A program made the position numbers and the translations under genes. 64,000 bases of DNA from NCBI GenBank assembly GCA_002702065.1, contig NZXX01000001.1:744001-808000 (forward strand). The letters are read 5' to 3'. Source of the DNA: Anaerolineaceae bacterium (lineage in GTDB: Bacteria; Chloroflexota; Anaerolineae; Aggregatilineales; Phototrophicaceae). Below the pieces are notes generated by a model, which worked only from the letters and a program-made list of their open reading frames with translations, was not told the DNA's origin and did not search any database. Positions 52,758 through 62,000 of the stretch are shown one piece after another. Position 1 is the first letter of the stretch; each line of letters starts with the position of its first letter.

Positions 52758-52886
52758 CCACAATGGGTAACACCATGCTGGATTATACGGCCAATCGAAA
52801 AGTTAATAATGATCGCGCGATGGGTTAGGTAGAAGGTATCGAGAACCTTTTCCGGACCCGTCGCCTGATAGCATGTGGAGGATGCG

Positions 52887-54683
52887 ATGGCAAAGGAAAA
52901 GCAGTTAATTCTCGTCCCGGACTATCTGACAGTCCGTGAACTTTCCGAACTGATTGGGGCCAGCCCTATCGAGGTGATGAAACAACTCATCGCCAACGGC
53001 ATTATGGCGTCGATCAACCAGCAAATTGATTTTGATACCGCGGCAATTGTCATTGAGGAAATGGGGTTCGAGGCGCAGTCCGAAAGCGCAATCGAGGCCC
53101 AGGAAAAGCAGGAAGAAGCGGCAAAGGCCCAAAGCTGGCGCCAGCTTTACGCCGACGAAAAAGCCGAAAACCTCAAGCAGCGCCCACCGATCGTGACCAT
53201 CCTCGGTCATGTGGATCACGGTAAGACCACTCTGCTCGATACAATCCGCAAAGCACATGTTGCCGAAGGTGAAGCCGGTGGCATCACCCAGCATATCGGT
53301 GCGTATCGGGTGACGCATAATGACCGCCAGATTACGTTTCTGGACACACCGGGTCATGAGGCATTTACCGCCATGCGTGCCCGCGGTGCGCAAGGTGCGG
53401 ATATTGCCGTGCTGGTGGTAGCAGCGGACGATGGTGTGATGCCGACCACGCGCGAAGCCATCAACCATGCCCGCGCCGCCAACGTGCCGATTGTGGTTGC
53501 GGTGACGAAGGTTGACAAGCGTAATGCCAACATCGAGCGCGTGAAGCAGCAGCTTGCCGAACTCGACCTGATCCCTGATGAATGGGATGGCAATACGCTG
53601 GTGGTGCCGGTGGCCGCGCTGCAAGGCGATGGTATCGAAGACCTGCTGGAAGCGATCTCACTGGTTGCTGATGACAGCAATATTGTCGCCAACCCCAACG
53701 CGTCACCCGCTGGCGTCGTGCTGGAAGCGAATGTCGAGCCGAGCCGGGGCGTGCTGGCAACGCTGCTGGTGTTGAATGGTGAGCTGAAACGTGGCGATAC
53801 CATCATTGCCGGGGAAACCTATGGTCGTGTGAAAGCGATGTTTGATGAGGTCGGTGGCGCTGTCAAGGCGGCTGGCCCCTCGACCCCGGTTGTGGTGATG
53901 GGTCTGAACGATATGCCGGAACCGGGCGACAGCTTTGAATCGGTCAAGAGCGAGAAAGTGGCGCGTCAGATCATCGACGACCGTGCTGTTGGCGAAACGG
54001 ATAATGGCGCAGCCCGCCAGCCGGTGACCCTGCAGGACGTGTTTGCCCAGATTTCGAGCGGCCATGCCAAAGAGCTGACGCTGATTATCAAGACGGATTA
54101 TCAGGGTACGCTTCAGCCGATTGTCAGTTCGCTGGAGACGATCTCCAACAACAATCCCGAAGGCATCAATGTCAACATTCTGTCGGCAGATACCGGCAAT
54201 ATTGGCGAAAACGACGTCATGCTGGCGAGTGCGTCCGACGCGATCATCATCGGCTTCAACGTCGATGTGGACAGCGCCGCCCGCCGTTCTGCGGATTCGA
54301 ATGGTGTGGATATCCGGCTGTATACCGTGATCTACAAGCTGCTCGAAGATATCGAGCTGGCGCTGCATGGTATGCTGGAACCGGAATATGGCGACAAGCT
54401 GATTGGTTCGGCGGAAGTGCGCCAGGTCTTCCGCATTTCGCGGGTTGGCGCGGTGGCCGGTAGTTATGTGCAGGATGGCATCATCCGGCGTAATGCCAAA
54501 GCACGCGTCGTCCGCAATGGTCAGGCGCTGACCAATAACCTGCCGGTGGCGTCCCTCAAGCGTGTCAACGAGGATGTTCGTGAAGTGCGTGCCGGTTTTG
54601 AATGTGGTATCGCGCTCGAAGGGTTCAGCGACTTCCAGGAAGGGGACGTTATTGAGTTCTTCGTCACCGAACGTGTCAACTAA
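52887..54683 (+). CDS. infB: Translation initiation factor IF-2 (short form)
   Basis: 598 residues, much shorter than the roughly 890 of E. coli because the long N-terminal extension is missing. A small IF2N domain is followed by the GTPase: GHVDHGKTT at about 107, TPGHEAF, and TKVDKRNANI as the guanine-binding loop. Domains II to IV end in EGFSDFQEGDVIEFF. It brings initiator tRNA to the 30S subunit. The start is ATG 52887 with GGAGG five to six bases upstream; the in-frame GTG at 52875 precedes that ribosome site. A 129-base gap separates it from ylxR, with no clear gene or promoter inside. Confidence 0.96.
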   Translation: MAKEKQLILVPDYLTVRELSELIGASPIEVMKQLIANGIMASINQQIDFDTAAIVIEEMGFEAQSESAIEAQEKQEEAAKAQSWRQLYADEKAENLKQRPPIVTILGHVDHGKTTLLDTIRKAHVAEGEAGGITQHIGAYRVTHNDRQITFLDTPGHEAFTAMRARGAQGADIAVLVVAADDGVMPTTREAINHARAANVPIVVAVTKVDKRNANIERVKQQLAELDLIPDEWDGNTLVVPVAALQGDGIEDLLEAISLVADDSNIVANPNASPAGVVLEANVEPSRGVLATLLVLNGELKRGDTIIAGETYGRVKAMFDEVGGAVKAAGPSTPVVVMGLNDMPEPGDSFESVKSEKVARQIIDDRAVGETDNGAARQPVTLQDVFAQISSGHAKELTLIIKTDYQGTLQPIVSSLETISNNNPEGINVNILSADTGNIGENDVMLASASDAIIIGFNVDVDSAARRSADSNGVDIRLYTVIYKLLEDIELALHGMLEPEYGDKLIGSAEVRQVFRISRVGAVAGSYVQDGIIRRNAKARVVRNGQALTNNLPVASLKRVNEDVREVRAGFECGIALEGFSDFQEGDVIEFFVTERVN

Positions 54684-54695
54684 AGGAGGCGAGTT

Positions 54696-55067
54696 ATGTC
54701 AACGATCAAACAGGATCGGGTCGCAGAGCGTATCCAGACGATACTGAGTGAACTGCTGCTGCGCGAAATCGCCGATCCACGTTTACAGAATATCACCATC
54801 ACCGAGGTGAAGCTCGATCCTGAATTGATGTTCGCCGATGTGTTTGTGAACGCGCTGGGTGATGAGAGCCGTCAGAAAGACGTCATGAGTGGGCTGGCAC
54901 GGGCACAGGGGTTTCTGCGCCGCGAGGTCGGTAAACGCGTGCGGCTGCGGGTGGTGCCGGAGCTTCACTTTCATTGGGATGTAACCCTGGAACGGGGCGA
55001 ACGGATCAATCAACTGTTGTCCAGCCTCGAAATTCCACCAGAGGAACCGGACTCGGATGACGAATAG
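54696..55067 (+). CDS. rbfA: Ribosome-binding factor A
   Basis: 123 residues. It opens QDRVAERIQTILSELLLREI and has ITITEVKLDPELMFADVFV, with the usual KH-type fold and a short acidic end. It helps 16S rRNA maturation and 30S assembly in the cold. AAAGGAGG precedes the ATG by seven bases. Its 3' end overlaps the nrnA gene by 11 bases, as in the standard operon order. Confidence 0.95.
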   Translation: MSTIKQDRVAERIQTILSELLLREIADPRLQNITITEVKLDPELMFADVFVNALGDESRQKDVMSGLARAQGFLRREVGKRVRLRVVPELHFHWDVTLERGERINQLLSSLEIPPEEPDSDDE

Positions 55068-56043
55068 AACGGACTGGGCGCAGGCGACGGAAGTCGTCAA
55101 GGCTGCGCAGCGCATTTTAGTCGTCACGCATGTCAGCCCCGACGGTGATGCCATTGGCTCGCTGCTGGGGTTGACCAATGCACTTCGGGGGCAGGGGCAT
55201 CGGGTATCCTGCGCGGTTGATGGCGGGGTGCCGGGCTATCTGAATTTTGTATCTGGCTCCGCGATGGTCCACAGCGAACTGACGTCTGGTGAATGGGACC
55301 TGATGATCTCGGTTGATGCCAGCGATGAAGAACGGACGGGTGCAGTCGGCGAGTATGGCCGGGCGCACAGTCAGCAGGTGATCAATCTGGATCATCATGC
55401 CACCAACACCATGTTTGGTGATGTGTTTCTGGTGATGCCATCAGCCGTATCGGCCAGCGAAGTAATTTATCACTGGCTGATCTATATGGGCCTGCCGATC
55501 ACAACCGATGTGGCGGTGCCGCTGCTGACCGGTCTGGTGACGGATACGCTGGGTTTTCGGACCAACAACGTCACCGCGCCGACTCTGGGCATGGCCATGC
55601 GGCTGATGGAGAGCGGCGCTGTCCTGTCGGAGATTACTGCCCGTACGCTGGACAGCAAATCCTACCGGGTCATTGAACTGTGGAAAGGGGCGCTGCCATC
55701 CGCGACGTTGCAGGGCGAAGTCATCGAGGCATCGGTGACACAGGAAGACCTGCGCCGTGCCCGCATGGATGAAGTGTCGGATGGTGGTCTGGTCAGCCTG
55801 CTGATCAAAACCAATGAAGCGCGTGTGGCCGTCGTCTTTAAGGAACTTGAAGACGGACGCGTCGAGATCAGCCTGCGCAGCAAGCCCGGTTACGATGTCT
55901 CGCAGGTGGCACTGGGTGTCGGCGGTGGCGGGCACAAACAGGCGGCTGGCGCGACGATCGACGGGCCGCTGGAAGCTGCGCGCGCACGTATTTTGCCCCT
56001 GCTGCAACAGGTTGTCGCGGCGGGTGTGCCGGTGGCGAAATAA
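55057..56043 (+). CDS. nrnA: DHH-family nanoRNase/pAp phosphatase NrnA
   Basis: 328 residues. DHH domain motifs: THVSPDGDAIGS near residue 25, ISVDASD near 86, and NLDHHATN with Asp112-His113-His114. The DHHA1 domain ends with GVGGGGHKQAAGA. The enzyme degrades two- to five-base RNAs and dephosphorylates 3'-phosphoadenosine 5'-phosphate. It is typical between rbfA and truB. The ATG lies inside the rbfA gene. A terminator follows, so truB and ribF may have their own promoter. Confidence 0.93.
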   Translation: MTNRTDWAQATEVVKAAQRILVVTHVSPDGDAIGSLLGLTNALRGQGHRVSCAVDGGVPGYLNFVSGSAMVHSELTSGEWDLMISVDASDEERTGAVGEYGRAHSQQVINLDHHATNTMFGDVFLVMPSAVSASEVIYHWLIYMGLPITTDVAVPLLTGLVTDTLGFRTNNVTAPTLGMAMRLMESGAVLSEITARTLDSKSYRVIELWKGALPSATLQGEVIEASVTQEDLRRARMDEVSDGGLVSLLIKTNEARVAVVFKELEDGRVEISLRSKPGYDVSQVALGVGGGGHKQAAGATIDGPLEAARARILPLLQQVVAAGVPVAK

Positions 56044-56068
56044 CCGGATGGCTGTTTGAACTCTGATG

Positions 56069-56093
56069 AGCCAGCATGAACGCTGGCTTTTTT
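56069..56093 (+). terminator. Terminator after nrnA
   Basis: AGCCAGC-atgaac-GCTGGCT followed by TTTTT splits the nusA-nrnA unit from truB-ribF. Confidence 0.85.
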
Positions 56094-56117
56094 GAATCGA
56101 TTTTGTAGAATCGCATT

Positions 56118-56987
56118 ATGACAGTTTTTGGATTTCTGAATATTGATAAGCCACTGGGCATGACCAGTCATGACGTGGTGGCAAAGGTACGGCGCGGGCT
56201 GAAGATCAAAAAAGTCGGTCACGCGGGTACGCTCGACCCATTGGCGACGGGCGTGCTGGTGGTCTGTGTCGGGGCGGCAACACGCCTGAGTGAATATGTG
56301 ATGCACACAACCAAGCGTTACCGGGCGCAGATTCATCTCGGCGTGACGACCGAAACCTATGACGCTGAAGGCGAGGTGATCCGCCATGTCGATGCCTCAC
56401 ACGTGACGCGGGCCGATTTCGAAGCCGCTCTAGCTCAGTTTCAGGGCGAGATCGAGCAATTGCCGCCGATGTACAGCGCCATTAAACAGGGCGGACGCAA
56501 GTTGTACGAGCTGGCCCGCGCGGGTGAGACTGTCGAGCGACCGGCGCGTCCTGTCACCATTCATGCACTGGATGTGGTTGATTGGTCGCCGCCGCAGGTT
56601 ACGGTTGATGTGGTATGCAGTTCCGGCACCTACATCCGCAGCTTGGCCTATGATGTCGGTGAGGCGTTGGGTGTGGGCGCGCATCTATCCGGTTTGGTGC
56701 GGACCGCCAGCGGCAGCTTCGACCTGGCACGTGCAGTTGGGCTGGAAACATTGCTTAACAGCGACAACCCCCACCAGTATCTGATCACGCCTGATGAGGC
56801 GCTGCATCCAATGCCGGTTGTGGATATGGACGCGGAAGCAGTCGAGGCGCTGGTTCATGGCCGGGTGGTGCCGAGCGCAGGCGCAGCGGCGGGTACGCTG
56901 GCACAGGCCTACAGCCCGGATGGCGTGTTCATCGCAATTGTTGAGGCGGAAGGCCACGCTTGGCGGCCCCGCAAAGTGTTTGTCTGA
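56118..56987 (+). CDS. truB: tRNA pseudouridine-55 synthase TruB
   Basis: 289 residues. DKPLGMTSHDVV is followed by HAGTLDPLATGVL, where Asp40 is the catalytic nucleophile, then YRAQIHLGVTTETYDAEG and SSGTYIRSLAYDVG. It makes pseudouridine 55 in the T loop of tRNAs. There is no ribosome-binding sequence before the ATG at 56118. A TAGAAT hexamer ends seven bases upstream, so the transcript may be almost or fully leaderless. The C-terminal domain is PUA-like but short. Confidence 0.95.
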   Translation: MTVFGFLNIDKPLGMTSHDVVAKVRRGLKIKKVGHAGTLDPLATGVLVVCVGAATRLSEYVMHTTKRYRAQIHLGVTTETYDAEGEVIRHVDASHVTRADFEAALAQFQGEIEQLPPMYSAIKQGGRKLYELARAGETVERPARPVTIHALDVVDWSPPQVTVDVVCSSGTYIRSLAYDVGEALGVGAHLSGLVRTASGSFDLARAVGLETLLNSDNPHQYLITPDEALHPMPVVDMDAEAVEALVHGRVVPSAGAAAGTLAQAYSPDGVFIAIVEAEGHAWRPRKVFV

Positions 56988-56999
56988 AAGGTTCAGGGT

Positions 57000-57932
57000 G
57001 TGACAGAGCATATTTATCAGCTGACGAATGCGCATTTGCCCCGGCCCTCACTGGTGACGATCGGTGTGTTTGATGGTGTCCACAAAGGCCATCAGCATTT
57101 GATTGAGCAGCTTGTCGCGGCGGCGCGCCAGACCGGACAGCTGGCGGTTGTGCTGACTTTTTTCCCGCACCCCGATGTGGTCCTGCGCGGTCTGACCGGG
57201 CGCTATTACCTGACCACCGCCGAACAAAAAGCGGAGCTGTTGATGTCGCTGGGTGTCGATTATGTGATTACGCACCCGTTTGATGATGAACTGCGGCAAG
57301 TGCGGGCGGCTCAGTTTACCGATCAACTGCTGGAACACCTGAACATGAAGACGCTGGCTGTCGGATCGGATTTTGCGATGGGCTACAAGCGCGAAGGCAA
57401 TGTCGATTTTCTGCGAGATCAAGGTGCGCAAAAAGGCTTTGATCTTCAGGTCGTGGATTTGCTGGGGAACAACGGCGATACGATCAGCAGCACTGCGATC
57501 CGCAATGCGCTTCAGGTCGGCGACGTCACGCTGGCGCGCAAGTGGCTGGGGCGCAGCTATGCCGTAGGCGGGACAGTCATTCACGGAGCCAAGCGGGGGC
57601 GGCAGATCGGCTTTCCCACGGCCAATTTGCAGGTGTGGGACCAGCAGGTGATCCCGGCGAATGGTATTTATGCCAGTTGGGTGCATCTGGGCGATCAGCG
57701 TTTTATGGCCGCGACCAATGTCGGCATTCGCCCGCACTTTGAGGGCGATGATATTACCGTCGAGCCTTATATCCTCGATTTTGATCGGGATATTTACGGC
57801 CAGCAGCTGACGGTAACATTCGAAAAGCGCCTGCGCGACGAAGCTAAATTCGACAGTCTGGACGCATTGATCGCCCAGATTGGTGCTGATGTGGAGGTGG
57901 TCCGGGAATATCTCAGTACCGGGACCGGTTAG
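57000..57932 (+). CDS. ribF: Bifunctional riboflavin kinase/FAD synthetase
   Basis: 310 residues. The N-terminal FMN adenylyltransferase has GVFDGVHKGHQHL (HxGH) and the ISSTAIRNAL region near 160. The C-terminal riboflavin kinase domain has RGRQIGFPTANL and a TNVGIRPHF end. It turns riboflavin into FMN and FAD. It starts with GTG at 57000, 12 bases after truB, with an AAAGG upstream. The truB-ribF pair is a common operon end. Confidence 0.95.
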   Translation: MTEHIYQLTNAHLPRPSLVTIGVFDGVHKGHQHLIEQLVAAARQTGQLAVVLTFFPHPDVVLRGLTGRYYLTTAEQKAELLMSLGVDYVITHPFDDELRQVRAAQFTDQLLEHLNMKTLAVGSDFAMGYKREGNVDFLRDQGAQKGFDLQVVDLLGNNGDTISSTAIRNALQVGDVTLARKWLGRSYAVGGTVIHGAKRGRQIGFPTANLQVWDQQVIPANGIYASWVHLGDQRFMAATNVGIRPHFEGDDITVEPYILDFDRDIYGQQLTVTFEKRLRDEAKFDSLDALIAQIGADVEVVREYLSTGTG

Positions 57933-58001
57933 TGACTGGTCGGGCGATAATCCGTTCGCGCGGCTGCCAGCAAAAAATAGTTAATCAACGGGTGGATAGA
58001 C

Positions 58002-60575
58002 ATGGCAACCAGCGACGTATTTATCTCATACCGGCGCAAGGACGTCGAATTCGTTAAGCAGTTGGCTGGTTCACTTGCGCAGCAGCAGCGCGACGTGTGG
58101 GTGGATTGGGAAGATATTCCGCCCGGCGTCAGCGATTTTTCCCGCGAAATTGCCCGTGGCATCGAGAGCGCCCATACCTTCCTCGTGGTCCTCAGCCCCG
58201 ATTATCTCGAATCTGAATATTGCCTGCACGAACTGGAATATGCGGATCAGCTCAACAAGCGCATGCTTCCGATTGTGTTTCGCCCGGTTGATGCGGAGCA
58301 GGTGCCAGCCTGCATTCGGTCGATTAACTGGGTTTATTTTGTGCCGCACGCCGGGCAAAGTAATGACTTTTCGGCAGCGTTTCAGGCTGTGTGTCAGGCC
58401 ATCGACACGGACTACGATCATGTGCGGGAGCATACCCGGCTGCTGGCGCGCGCCCTCGATTGGGAAAACAACCAGCAAAACGCGAGTTTTCTGCTCTCTG
58501 GCGCTGAACTGGATGCTGCCGAAAGCTGGCTGGCGACGGCAGCCAGTCATACACCGCCGCCCACCGATGTTCAGACCGATTTTATTCTCCGCAGCCGCCA
58601 ATCGCAGACCCGGCGTCAGCGGCAATTGCTGGGGGGTGCGCTGGTGTTGTTAGCGCTGGCTGTGGTGGGGTTGATCGTTGCCGTCGTGGCCGGGGTCGAA
58701 GCCCGCCAGCAGCAGATGATCGCCGAGCGCCGCGCTGCCGAAACCTTAAGCTTATCTGCCGCCAATGCCGCTGTGGACGCCGCTGCATCCGGGGAATACC
58801 TCGATGGGCTGCGGCTGGCCCACTTTGCCGCTACTTATATCGACAATCCCCCTGAACAGGCGCAGCAGACCCTGCGCCAGCTTGCCTTTCAGCCAGGCAC
58901 ACGCTACGCCTATTTTGATGATCTGCCGCCGGATATGAATGTGCTGGGCATCAAACCCGGCCAGTCCGTTCGCAGCTCCGGCCAGAGCGACACGATACTG
59001 GTGTCCGATGACGAAGAAACCTTTACGATCCGTGATGCGGACAACCAACCCATCATGGACCTGAATCGTCTGATCGGTTCGGCGTTTATGGGTTACATGG
59101 GTATCAGTGAAGACATTCACCCGGCTGTGCTCAGCGCTTATGAAAACCCGCTGGTGTCTAGCCCGGCTATGGACATCACGCCGGATAGGGATTATGTGGC
59201 GGTGGGTACGGAACAGGGCCTTGTCATCGTTCAGAATACGGATTCTGCTTCCGAATACTGGCGTCCCGACGGTCATACCTTGCCGGTCGATGGGGTACGT
59301 TTCAGCACGGATGGCCGCTATCTGGCCTCGCGTGCCTCATCGGATACGCTCAACGATATGTCGATCAGTGATCGGGAATTTATCGTATGGGACACCGAAT
59401 CCTGGGAACCCGTGCTGCAATTCGATAACTTTCGCCAGCAGCGTGATCTGGTAGCTGTGAGCGATGATGGACTGCACCTGTTGTTTCTCGAACAATCGCC
59501 GCCCGGCTATACCCTCTGGGATGTGCGTGACAGCCGGCAGCAGTGGCAGCTGCGCGAAGGCCAGTTGATTATGGATGTGGCGTTCAACCCGGATGGCAAT
59601 TATCTGGTGGCCGCAAATCTGTTTACCCTGCGGATGCGCCCGCCGCGTGACTTTCATATCTATGATACGGACGGCCAATTGATCAACAGCCTGACCGGCC
59701 AACCCGGTGTTGATGCCCTTGACATGCCCATTTTGTTCAGCCCGGACGGTGTCAAATTGCGGCAGATCAGGGACGATGGCGATCTGGTGGAAGTGGACAT
59801 TCTGACCGGGGAAACAACCCGCATAGGCCGCGTGCCGCAGCCCTACATTCTGGGCAGCAGCATGAATGGCCGCTTTGTTGGGCTTCAGGACTATGACAAC
59901 AGCGAGGTGCTCATCTGGGACGTTGATGATGCTGCCGAGGTCGCGCGTTTCAGCAGTGCGGATTTGGGCTTTACCCTGACAGTCAGCAATGATGGGCGGT
60001 ATGTGGCTTATGACGCGCGTGAGGCTGGTGAAACGGTTGGCCTGGTCGTCCGTGATCTGATGGATATGACGGCGGCTGTTGCCCGGTTTGGTGACCTGGC
60101 GGCGGACATTGGCATTGTTGGGACGATCACGCACGCCTTCGGGCCGGATGCACAGGTGCTGGTTTACGCCAGTACGTCGGGCGATCTACGAGTGATCGAA
60201 ATGGATACCTGGCAGGAACAGACCATTTTGCGCGGGCTGGCGGATCGTGTCTCGGACATCACCGTCAGTGCCGATGGGCAGCGGGTGGCGGCGGCTGGTG
60301 AATCCGGAACGGTCATGATCTGGGACGTCGTCAGCGGCAGTGACGAGCAGCGGATTACGAATGCAGGTGCTGTCCCCAAAGTGGCATTTGCGCCCGATGG
60401 GGAGTCGCTGATGATCGGTGATGAACAGGGGAATATCGCGCTGTGGCGTTTCGCGGGTTCCAGCGATGTGCTGGCGTGGGTCGAGCAGAATCGCGCGCTG
60501 GTGCCGCTGACCTGCGCCGATCTCATCCAGGCGGGTCTGATTGCGTCGCCGGAGAACTGCCCGGTAGCGCCTTAA
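58002..60575 (+). CDS. TIR-domain protein with membrane helix and WD40-like propeller
   Basis: 857 residues. The N-terminal TIR domain (about 3-135) has DVFISYRRKD, the BB-loop region DWEDIPPG and LSPDYLESEYCLHEL. The Glu77 of this SxYCxxEL motif is at the place of the catalytic Glu in NAD-cleaving TIR proteins. A membrane helix lies at about 206-230 (LLGGALVLLALAVVGLIVAV), then a coiled linker (RQQQMIAERRAAETLSLSAAN). A beta-propeller of WD40-like blades (DGRYLAS, FSPDGV, SADGQRVAAAG) fills 290-850. TIR is cytoplasmic and the propeller is probably outside or peripheral. A signalling or defence role is plausible; the partner is unknown. Confidence 0.88.
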   Translation: MATSDVFISYRRKDVEFVKQLAGSLAQQQRDVWVDWEDIPPGVSDFSREIARGIESAHTFLVVLSPDYLESEYCLHELEYADQLNKRMLPIVFRPVDAEQVPACIRSINWVYFVPHAGQSNDFSAAFQAVCQAIDTDYDHVREHTRLLARALDWENNQQNASFLLSGAELDAAESWLATAASHTPPPTDVQTDFILRSRQSQTRRQRQLLGGALVLLALAVVGLIVAVVAGVEARQQQMIAERRAAETLSLSAANAAVDAAASGEYLDGLRLAHFAATYIDNPPEQAQQTLRQLAFQPGTRYAYFDDLPPDMNVLGIKPGQSVRSSGQSDTILVSDDEETFTIRDADNQPIMDLNRLIGSAFMGYMGISEDIHPAVLSAYENPLVSSPAMDITPDRDYVAVGTEQGLVIVQNTDSASEYWRPDGHTLPVDGVRFSTDGRYLASRASSDTLNDMSISDREFIVWDTESWEPVLQFDNFRQQRDLVAVSDDGLHLLFLEQSPPGYTLWDVRDSRQQWQLREGQLIMDVAFNPDGNYLVAANLFTLRMRPPRDFHIYDTDGQLINSLTGQPGVDALDMPILFSPDGVKLRQIRDDGDLVEVDILTGETTRIGRVPQPYILGSSMNGRFVGLQDYDNSEVLIWDVDDAAEVARFSSADLGFTLTVSNDGRYVAYDAREAGETVGLVVRDLMDMTAAVARFGDLAADIGIVGTITHAFGPDAQVLVYASTSGDLRVIEMDTWQEQTILRGLADRVSDITVSADGQRVAAAGESGTVMIWDVVSGSDEQRITNAGAVPKVAFAPDGESLMIGDEQGNIALWRFAGSSDVLAWVEQNRALVPLTCADLIQAGLIASPENCPVAP

Positions 60576-61510
60576 TCCCTGGCGATGCGATAACCCAACC
60601 GTCGCATGAGCCGGTCGTCGCTGCGCCAGTTTTTGAGCACCTTCACCTGCAAATCCAGATACACCTGCGTGTCGAGCATGGGTTCCAGTTCGGCACGTGC
60701 GTCTTGGCCCAGCTTCTTGATCATGCTGCCGCCCTTGCCGATGATGATCCCCTTTTGCGAATCACGCTCGACATAGATGATGGCGCTGATATACGTCATC
60801 GTTTCGGAACGTTCTTTGTACTCGACAATTTCGACTGCCACTGAATGGGGGATTTCCTGCTCGGTGGCCAGCATGATCTTTTCACGGATCACTTCAGCCG
60901 CGATGAAGCGCATGTTCACTTCACTAACCTGATCAGGCGGGTAAAAGCGTGGGCCTTCGGGCAGTCGTTCGGCCAGTACGCCGATCAGGTTGCTGACGCC
61001 GTCGTTGTTCAGGGCGCTGACCAGCATGGCCAGATCATGCGGAACAAGCTCCTGATAGGCGGCGATATGCGCCTCGGCGTTCGCATCATCCAGCAGATCA
61101 GCTTTGTTCAGTGCCAGAATGACCGGTGTGTCCTGGACCTGTTGAATGGTGTCCGCGATGTGTTTGTCAGCAACGGTGGGTTCGACCGAGATATCCAGCA
61201 CCCACAGGACCACGTCGGCATCGCGCAGCGCATCCTCGGCTACCTTGACCATGAACTCGCCCAGCTTGTGCTGCGGGTTGTGCAGGCCGGGGGTGTCGAC
61301 AAAGATGATCTGCATCTGCGGCTCGGTGTAGATGCCAAGCTGCTGGCGCTGGGTGGTCTGGGGGCGCGGGGTGACGATGGCAATCTTCTGGCCGAGAATG
61401 GCGTTAATCAGCGTCGATTTGCCCACATTGGGCCGCCCGACAACGGCGACAAACCCGGAGCGATGATCATCCGGCAGGGATTCTTCAAGAAAGTTGTCTG
61501 TATCACTCAC
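60572..61510 (-). CDS. era: GTPase Era
   Basis: 312 residues. The G domain has GRPNVGKST, DTPGLHNP and LNKADLL; the KH domain at the C-terminus has KGIIIGKGGSMIKKLG, which binds 16S rRNA. Era checks 30S subunit maturation. I place the start at the GTG at 61510, with GGAGG 12 bases upstream, overlapping the preceding gene by eight bases; the longer frame from 61591 lies inside that gene. Its stop shares the TTAA with the convergent TIR gene stop. Confidence 0.95.
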   Translation of the reverse strand: MSDTDNFLEESLPDDHRSGFVAVVGRPNVGKSTLINAILGQKIAIVTPRPQTTQRQQLGIYTEPQMQIIFVDTPGLHNPQHKLGEFMVKVAEDALRDADVVLWVLDISVEPTVADKHIADTIQQVQDTPVILALNKADLLDDANAEAHIAAYQELVPHDLAMLVSALNNDGVSNLIGVLAERLPEGPRFYPPDQVSEVNMRFIAAEVIREKIMLATEQEIPHSVAVEIVEYKERSETMTYISAIIYVERDSQKGIIIGKGGSMIKKLGQDARAELEPMLDTQVYLDLQVKVLKNWRSDDRLMRRLGYRIARD

Positions 61511-62000
61511 GGTTTTGCCATGCCTCCAGCGAATCAAAAACGGGGAGATAATCCAGCAGGCGTTGGGCGATGCCTGCGGTATCTGCTGCAATCAGGGCAG
61601 AAACATGGCCAATCGGCTGGCTGGCGGTCGTATCGGGAAAGACGAGTACATGAATCGGTTGTGCCAGGTCCAGGTATTTGACTGCAATCATTTCATCACT
61701 GCCATCGTTGCGATAGCCGACCACATCGGCACGCGGGTGCAGATTGCTTTGATGCAGTAAAAATTCCCACGCCGCCTCACCGGTCAGGATGTCACCATAA
61801 TCCAGGGCCACTAAACCAGGAACAATCGCCAGATGCGGTTTTCCGAGATAGGCAATACCATAACGAACGACCAACTGGCCGCTGGTCACTGTTTCGGTAT
61901 CTGCTTGAGGCGTCAGCGCCAGTAAATATGCCTCGTCTGCGCGCAGCAGGGTCCCTCTAAAATGATCCGCAATGGGTCGACGTTCCGGGATGGCACGCAT
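61503..62000 (-). CDS. Hypothetical protein next to era
   Basis: 165 residues, soluble, no membrane helix. It begins MRAIPERRPIADHFRGTLLR and carries AYLGKPHLAIVPGLVALDYG and PIHVLVFPDTTASQPIGHVS. No family recognised; the pattern of beta strands with a closing helix suggests a small alpha/beta fold. It is coupled to the gene before (TGATG) and overlaps era by eight bases, so it is in the same unit as the GTPase. The function cannot be given. Confidence 0.7.
   Translation of the reverse strand: MRAIPERRPIADHFRGTLLRADEAYLLALTPQADTETVTSGQLVVRYGIAYLGKPHLAIVPGLVALDYGDILTGEAAWEFLLHQSNLHPRADVVGYRNDGSDEMIAVKYLDLAQPIHVLVFPDTTASQPIGHVSALIAADTAGIAQRLLDYLPVFDSLEAWQNRE

Noticed and set aside
52763..52828. 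Short frame of 21 residues between ylxR and infB
   Set aside because: No ribosome site and no family; too short to support as a gene. The gap has no other coding signal.
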